Assembly: GCA_024641225.1 (NCBI GenBank)
Contig: JAHEDN010000089.1
Coordinates: forward strand, 1 to 8,774
DNA length: 8,774 nt
Direction of reading: 5' to 3'
Source: Burkholderiales bacterium
GTDB lineage: Bacteria; Pseudomonadota; Gammaproteobacteria; Burkholderiales; Burkholderiaceae_F
Shown piece after piece: positions 6,349 to 8,774 of this stretch (positions within the stretch are counted from its first letter, which is position 1; each line of letters begins with the position of its first letter). Both the position numbers and the translations under genes were made by a program. The notes beneath the pieces were generated by a model. The model was not told the origin of the DNA and ran no database searches. It saw only the letters and a list, made by a program, of their open reading frames with translations.

Positions 6349-7025
6349 GCGGCGAGCTTTTCGGGAATGCGGCTGGCCGGCGGCAGCGGCAGGCTGGCGA
6401 AGACCTCGCCGTACAGCCGATAGAACATCTTCGCCGCGTGGATCACGGCCCGCTGGTCATCGCGGTCGTCGAGCCGGTTCATCAGGGCGGCGAAATGCGC
6501 GGTGTGCTCGCGATCGAGTTCGCCGTGCGAGCGCAGGTAGGAAAACGCCGCATCGGGCAGGCGCAGCGCGCGCTGGATCCGGTCGGCCGCATTCAGCGCC
6601 AGCGCCACGCTCGTGCCCTCGAGCACCAGTACCATGCCGAAGAAGCCGACCGGATTGCCGCGCGCGATCGTGTCGTAGGCATAGGCCACCATCAGTTCGG
6701 TGGCTGCCAGCGGACGGCCGTCGCGCACCGCTTCGGCGTTGCCGCCGCAGGCGGCGATGTCGTCGAGGATCCACTCGTCGTGGCCGCTTTCCTCGGCGAT
6801 GTATTCATCGACGTCGGGCGCCATCCAGGCGAGCCGCCGCGGCAGTCTTGCCCGGCACGCCGCCAGCAGCGACACGGTGTGCTTCACGTGGTGATATGCC
6901 TCGCCTAGGAAGGCGATGTAGCTCGGCAGCGAGGCTTCGCCGCGCAGCGCGCCCTGGATGATCGGCGTGGCGACGAGCGCGGAGCGCTCGTCAGCGGTCG
7001 ACGCCAGCAGTCGGTCGTGGAACAC
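6345..7025 (-). CDS. TenA/haem-oxygenase-fold iron-containing protein (putative diiron oxidase)
   Basis: A 226-residue all-helical protein resembling TenA/PqqC/CADD-type 'iron-containing redox enzyme' proteins. Candidate metal ligands occur in the expected order: E42 in GEAYHHVKH, E79-x2-H82 in AEESGHDEW, E136 in VLVLEGTS, and D171-x5-H177 in HGELDREHTAHF. From memory, this order and most spacings match the haem-oxygenase-like diiron oxidases (HDOs) such as the fatty-acid decarboxylase UndA. The H167-x3-D171-x2-H174 spacing also recalls CADD. The start is GTG 7025, chosen because GGAG lies 7 bases upstream and the conserved region begins there. The frame is open further upstream to 7367, but that sequence is arginine/proline-rich shadow inside the ligase gene. 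The gene overlaps the ligase by 35 bases and the SDR by 4. Oxidation or cleavage of an activated or amidated acid is inferred, not shown. Confidence 0.85.
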   Translation of the reverse strand: MFHDRLLASTADERSALVATPIIQGALRGEASLPSYIAFLGEAYHHVKHTVSLLAACRARLPRRLAWMAPDVDEYIAEESGHDEWILDDIAACGGNAEAVRDGRPLAATELMVAYAYDTIARGNPVGFFGMVLVLEGTSVALALNAADRIQRALRLPDAAFSYLRSHGELDREHTAHFAALMNRLDDRDDQRAVIHAAKMFYRLYGEVFASLPLPPASRIPEKLAA

Positions 7026-8514
7026 CAGAGTTCTCCGGCAGGAAGGAAATTGCGGTGGCGGCCTCTTCGGCCAGAACATCGGCATGTGCACTCGCGATTG
7101 CGTCGCGTCGCGGCCTGCCGTTGGCGGTGGCCATTCCGCTGGCGGTGTTGAACGGCGCGTGCCCGCGCAGCCAGTGCGCAATGCGCGCGTAATCGGGAAG
7201 CCGCGCATTGGCCTGCGCGACGGCACGGGCCAGGTCGCCGTCGGTCGTATCGACGCGCCCGGGCCACAGCACGGCGGCCAGTGCCGGCCGGCCCTCGCCG
7301 AAGACGACCGCCTGCGCGATTGCCGGCGAAGCCTGCAATTCGGACTCGACCCACTCGGGCGACACATTGCGGCCGAACGAAGTGATCAGCACGTTGCGCT
7401 GCCGGCCGTCGATGTGCAGGAAGCCATCGTCGTCGACGCGGCCGAGGTCGCCCGTCGCCCACCATGCCGGAGATACCGTCGAGTCGGCGCCCAGGTAGCC
7501 GAGCATCAACGCTCCGGCGACCCAGATCTGGCCGTCCTCGTCGACGCGCAGCCGCACATGGGGCAGCGGCTTGCCGGCCGATCCCGGGCGGTCACCCTGC
7601 GGCAGGTTCAGGGTCTGCACCGAGCCCGCTTCCGACAGTCCGTAGCCTTCGTACGCAGGCAGACCGGCGAGGCGTGCCTGCGCAAGCGACGCGGCGCCGA
7701 CGCGGGCGCCGCCGACGGCGACGAACTTCAGCGTCGGCAGTCGAGGCGCGGCGCCGATGGACCCGCGCCAGGCGGCCCACGTTCGCAGCATCTGCGGCAG
7801 CACGATCGCGCTTTCGGCGCGATGGCGTCCGACCGCGGCATCGAGCCCCGCCGGGTTGAAGGCGGAGGAGCCGTTCAGGCCCACGCTTTCGGCGGCGGGA
7901 ACGATCACCGTCGCGCCGGCCGCGAGCGGCGCATACACGCCGGCGATGTTCTCCAGCAAAAGCGATAGCGGCAGCGCGCACAGGTGCCGGCGCAGCGCCA
8001 GCGGTTCGAGCGCCTGCATCAGGCTTTCGGCAACCGCGAGCATGGCTTCGCCGAGGCACACGCCCTTTGGAGTGGCCGTCGTGCCCGACGTGAACGTGAT
8101 CTTGCGCGTGCCCGCGGGCGTGGCCGCAACCGCGGCGATGCGGCGGTTCAGGGCCAGGCGCTCGCCTCCAACGGAGAGCATCAGCGCCGTGGCGGCGCGA
8201 GGCGCCGCGCTCTCCAGCACCGCGTCCGCTCCTGCGGCGCGCAGCGCGAACTCCCGCTGTCCTGCGGTGAAGAACAGCGGCAGCGGCACGTGGACGAGCC
8301 CGGCTTGCAGCGCGGCCAGATCGGCGATGACCCACGCAGGCCCGTTGGGCAGGCGGGTAGCCAGCGTCCGCACGCGCTGCTGCAGCAGCACTTCGGCCAA
8401 GGCATCGACGGCGTCGAGCAGCGCGCCATACGACAGTGCGGCGGTCGAGCCGTGGAGCGCCGGCTCGCGCGGCGGATGCGAGCGCAGCCGGGCGAAGAAC
8501 CGCTGCGCGCTCAT
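6991..8514 (-). CDS. AMP-forming acyl-activating enzyme (AMP-binding ligase)
   Basis: A 507-residue member of the ANL superfamily, which activates a carboxylic acid as an acyl-adenylate and usually passes it to CoA or another acceptor. Motifs in order are the P-loop ITFTSGTTATPKGV (139-152), YEGYGLSEAG (288-297, E295), TGDLGRVDDDGFLHIDGR (354-371, with D356 and R371) and the hinge-region SFGRNVSPEWVE (379-390). At the C-terminal A10 position, where a catalytic lysine normally follows N-G, the sequence reads NGRPRR (465-470), so lysine appears replaced by R467. No thiolation domain is fused. ATG 8514 overlaps the upstream stop (ATGA), with GGGGG just before it. The last 12 codons overlap the TenA-like gene. 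The acid substrate is unknown; a fatty acid is a reasonable guess from the family and neighbours. Confidence 0.92.
   Translation of the reverse strand: MSAQRFFARLRSHPPREPALHGSTAALSYGALLDAVDALAEVLLQQRVRTLATRLPNGPAWVIADLAALQAGLVHVPLPLFFTAGQREFALRAAGADAVLESAAPRAATALMLSVGGERLALNRRIAAVAATPAGTRKITFTSGTTATPKGVCLGEAMLAVAESLMQALEPLALRRHLCALPLSLLLENIAGVYAPLAAGATVIVPAAESVGLNGSSAFNPAGLDAAVGRHRAESAIVLPQMLRTWAAWRGSIGAAPRLPTLKFVAVGGARVGAASLAQARLAGLPAYEGYGLSEAGSVQTLNLPQGDRPGSAGKPLPHVRLRVDEDGQIWVAGALMLGYLGADSTVSPAWWATGDLGRVDDDGFLHIDGRQRNVLITSFGRNVSPEWVESELQASPAIAQAVVFGEGRPALAAVLWPGRVDTTDGDLARAVAQANARLPDYARIAHWLRGHAPFNTASGMATANGRPRRDAIASAHADVLAEEAATAISFLPENSGVPRPTAGVDR
7026..7036 (-). promoter_or_regulatory. 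ribosome binding site deciding the GTG start at 7025
   Basis: The minus strand carries GGAGA at 7036-7032, with 7 bases between GGAG and the GTG at 7025. It lies within the last codons of the acyl-activating enzyme gene. It is the reason for choosing this start over upstream codons that have no such signal. Confidence 0.6.
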
Positions 8515-8774
8515 CGGTGCCCCCGTTCGAGACGGGCGACGCTGGTGATCAGGTCTCCGGCAAGGACCTTCGGCGCATGGCGGTAATAGCTTCCCCAGCG
8601 CCGGGCCTCGTCGCCGAGGCAGTGCGGCCGGGCCGTGGCGAGCGGCAGCACGCCAAGGCCCTCGCGCCTGAGCAGACGGCGCAGGTCGGCAGTGGCGGTG
8701 ATCACCGCCCAGCGAAATCCGCAGTCGACCAGGTGCCGGGCGAGCGCGCGCATCAGCCGCCGGCCTTCGCCCGC
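8511..8774 (-). CDS. thermostable-hemolysin-family protein (C-terminal part; gene runs off the right edge)
   Basis: Only the last 87 residues are in the window, and the frame is open to the edge. The segment GFRWAVITATADLRRLLRR, then GLGVLPLATARPHCLGDEAR and WGSYYRHAPKVLAGDL, matches the family named 'thermostable hemolysin' after a Vibrio protein (Pfam T_hemolysin, from memory). Despite the name, the pattern of a strand, an LRRLLRREG helix and a following strand resembles GNAT or LuxI-type acyltransferases, and the neighbours are biosynthetic rather than toxin genes. A role in accepting an acyl group from the adjacent ligase is therefore possible but inferred. The stop overlaps the ligase's start codon (ATGA). 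The methionine at 8753 is internal, not the start. The operon promoter must lie to the right of the window. Confidence 0.8.
   Translation of the reverse strand, partial: AGEGRRLMRALARHLVDCGFRWAVITATADLRRLLRREGLGVLPLATARPHCLGDEARRWGSYYRHAPKVLAGDLITSVARLERGHR

Noticed and set aside
7026..7367. N-terminal extension of the TenA-like frame
   Set aside because: The translation is Arg/Pro/Ser-rich shadow within the ligase gene. GTG 7025 with GGAG upstream is a better start.

Overview
This is a very GC-rich chromosomal window, most likely from a high-GC proteobacterium. A gamma- or betaproteobacterium is suggested by the QseBC-type two-component pair and by the thermostable-hemolysin / AMP-ligase / TenA-like gene set. 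That placement is inferred from gene content only. I saw no rRNA, tRNA, CRISPR array, insertion sequence or phage gene. Coding density is near complete, and intergenic gaps are 1 to 35 bases apart from the left edge.

Layout. (a) 1-281: no intact gene. On the minus strand lies what looks like the remnant of a small exported protein: a leader-like start at 250-140, then a C-terminal tail at 143-30. (b) 282-1415, minus: a Rieske non-haem iron oxygenase alpha subunit. (c) 1416-1449: a 34-base divergent promoter region. (d) 1450-4843, plus: four tightly packed genes. They encode an L-isoaspartyl protein methyltransferase with an export leader, a TehB-like SAM methyltransferase, an OmpR-family response regulator, and its QseC-like sensor kinase. 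(e) 4860-8774, minus, convergent with (d): five overlapping genes. In transcription order they are the C-terminal part of a thermostable-hemolysin-family protein (continuing past the right edge), an AMP-forming acyl-activating enzyme, a TenA/haem-oxygenase-fold putative diiron protein, a short-chain dehydrogenase, and an exported TPR protein.

The most interesting part is block (e). Every junction overlaps (4, 35, 4 and 8 bases), so the genes are probably translated together. The set combines an acid-activating ligase, a possible acyltransferase-like protein, a putative oxygen-activating diiron enzyme and an NAD(P)-dependent reductase. That is what one would expect of a compact pathway making a small acyl-derived metabolite. 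The product is unknown to me and no chemistry is shown by the sequence alone. The neighbouring kinase/regulator pair could control the operon or sense its product, but this rests on proximity only. The promoter of block (e) lies outside the window.
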